A stretch of DNA of 46,587 nt from a virus: positions 1 through 46,587 of the IMG/VR virus record IMGVR_UViG_3300033816_000156; one strand, 5' to 3'. The notes beneath the pieces were generated by a model. That model ran no database searches. It was not told where the DNA came from and worked only from the letters and a program-made list of their open reading frames with translations. Made by a program: the position numbers and the translations under genes. Below, in pieces: positions 46,481 to 46,587 of this stretch; positions within the stretch are counted from its first letter, which is position 1; each line of letters opens with the position of its first letter.

Positions 46481-46587
46481 ATGCCACTGCTCTAGACCAG
46501 TCCGCAACGCTGCCGACGCTTCTTGCGCAAGCCAGTGGATTTGAGACCGCTGGCTTGCTTCTTGCTCGGCTAGCAGCAGCGCATATT
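46433..46587 (-). CDS. Antisense-oriented small protein, copy B (partial, runs off the window)
   Basis: This is the C-terminal part of the counterpart of the gene at 2624-2860; its start lies beyond the window. It contains YALLLAEQEASQRSQIHWLA and LDAAEELLRGRRRDV. Nine of the ten codons that differ from copy A outside the dcd overlap are synonymous. It overlaps the 3' end of dcd by 48 bases. Confidence 0.7.
   Translation of the reverse strand, partial: YALLLAEQEASQRSQIHWLAQEASAALRTGLEQWHLDAAEELLRGRRRDV

Larger units (their letters stand above)
43553..46587. repeat. Early-module copy B (diverged duplicate of 1-2778)
   Basis: Position 43553 corresponds to window position 1, a period of 43,552 bases. 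Copy B holds one extra gene (45049-45204), the longer form of the small protein at 45590 and a different HTH allele. Silent base changes dominate in all shared genes. The window ends inside this copy, at the place matching 2778. Confidence 0.95.

Noticed and set aside
1-46587. Direct terminal repeat proving a complete circular genome
   Set aside because: The end modules correspond but are about 5-6% different with indels, so they cannot be taken as an exact terminal overlap.
1-46587. Temperate lifestyle (integrase, attachment site, CI-type repressor)
   Set aside because: No recombinase of either family and no clear repressor were found; the excisionase-like HTH proteins alone do not show lysogeny.

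Overview
The window looks like almost one complete genome unit of a tailed, siphovirus-like phage of cyanobacteria, probably of the Synechococcus/Cyanobium type. The virion genes follow the lambda-like long-tail order: terminase, portal, MuF-like protein, scaffold, capsid, connectors, tail tube, G/T chaperones, tape measure, M-, L- and K-like proteins, J-like tip, fibres, lysis. The cyanobacterial link rests on a cyAbrB-type regulator, a sigma-70 factor with a picocyanobacterial-style N-terminus, and several small proteins that I recall from cyanophages (memory, not a search). No integrase, CI-like repressor, tRNA gene, CRISPR array or insertion sequence was seen.

Layout. (1) Positions 1-3836, plus strand: end of a RecE-like nuclease, Bet annealing protein, small HTH proteins, SSB, DUF3310 protein, dCTP deaminase and a sigma factor. 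(2) Positions 3833-34745, minus strand, read right to left: terminase small and large subunits, cyAbrB, portal, MuF protein, small basic proteins, scaffold, major capsid, decoration protein, connectors, surface proteins, tail module, fibres, lysis cassette and an HNH nuclease; a sliding clamp (dnaN) lies upstream of the terminase. (3) Positions 34746-37245: an iteron-like hexamer cluster, a primase-polymerase/VapE-type helicase and a ribbon-helix-helix protein. (4) Positions 37252-43614, plus strand: a SNF2-like helicase fused to a DNA methyltransferase, a second helicase, a double-HTH protein, a VRR-NUC nuclease, a promoter-leader cassette present twice, an exported RlpA-like protein, a membrane HTH protein and the RecE-like nuclease. 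(5) Positions 43553-46587: a second, diverged copy of region 1.

How it fits together. The leftward late genes and the rightward early/replication genes diverge near 37.25 kb and converge near 3.83 kb. Replication appears to use a phage primase-helicase, clamp, SSB and RecE/Bet-type recombination with the host polymerase, since no phage DNA polymerase is visible. The phage sigma factor, cyAbrB and several HTH/RHH proteins suggest active control of host and phage transcription.

Most notable: the two ends carry homologous early modules that are not identical. SSB differs at 20 of 351 bases with no amino-acid change, and the copies also differ by gene gain/loss and by a swapped HTH regulator. 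This means either a contig joining two related strains round a circular genome, or a tandem of two related phages. Other leads are a tail-chaperone frame with no ATG start that needs a +1 shift, an intrinsic terminator inside a coding region just after the capsid genes, an iteron-like cluster beside the primase gene, a palindrome at the RHH/helicase divergent junction, and a duplicated promoter-plus-hairpin leader.
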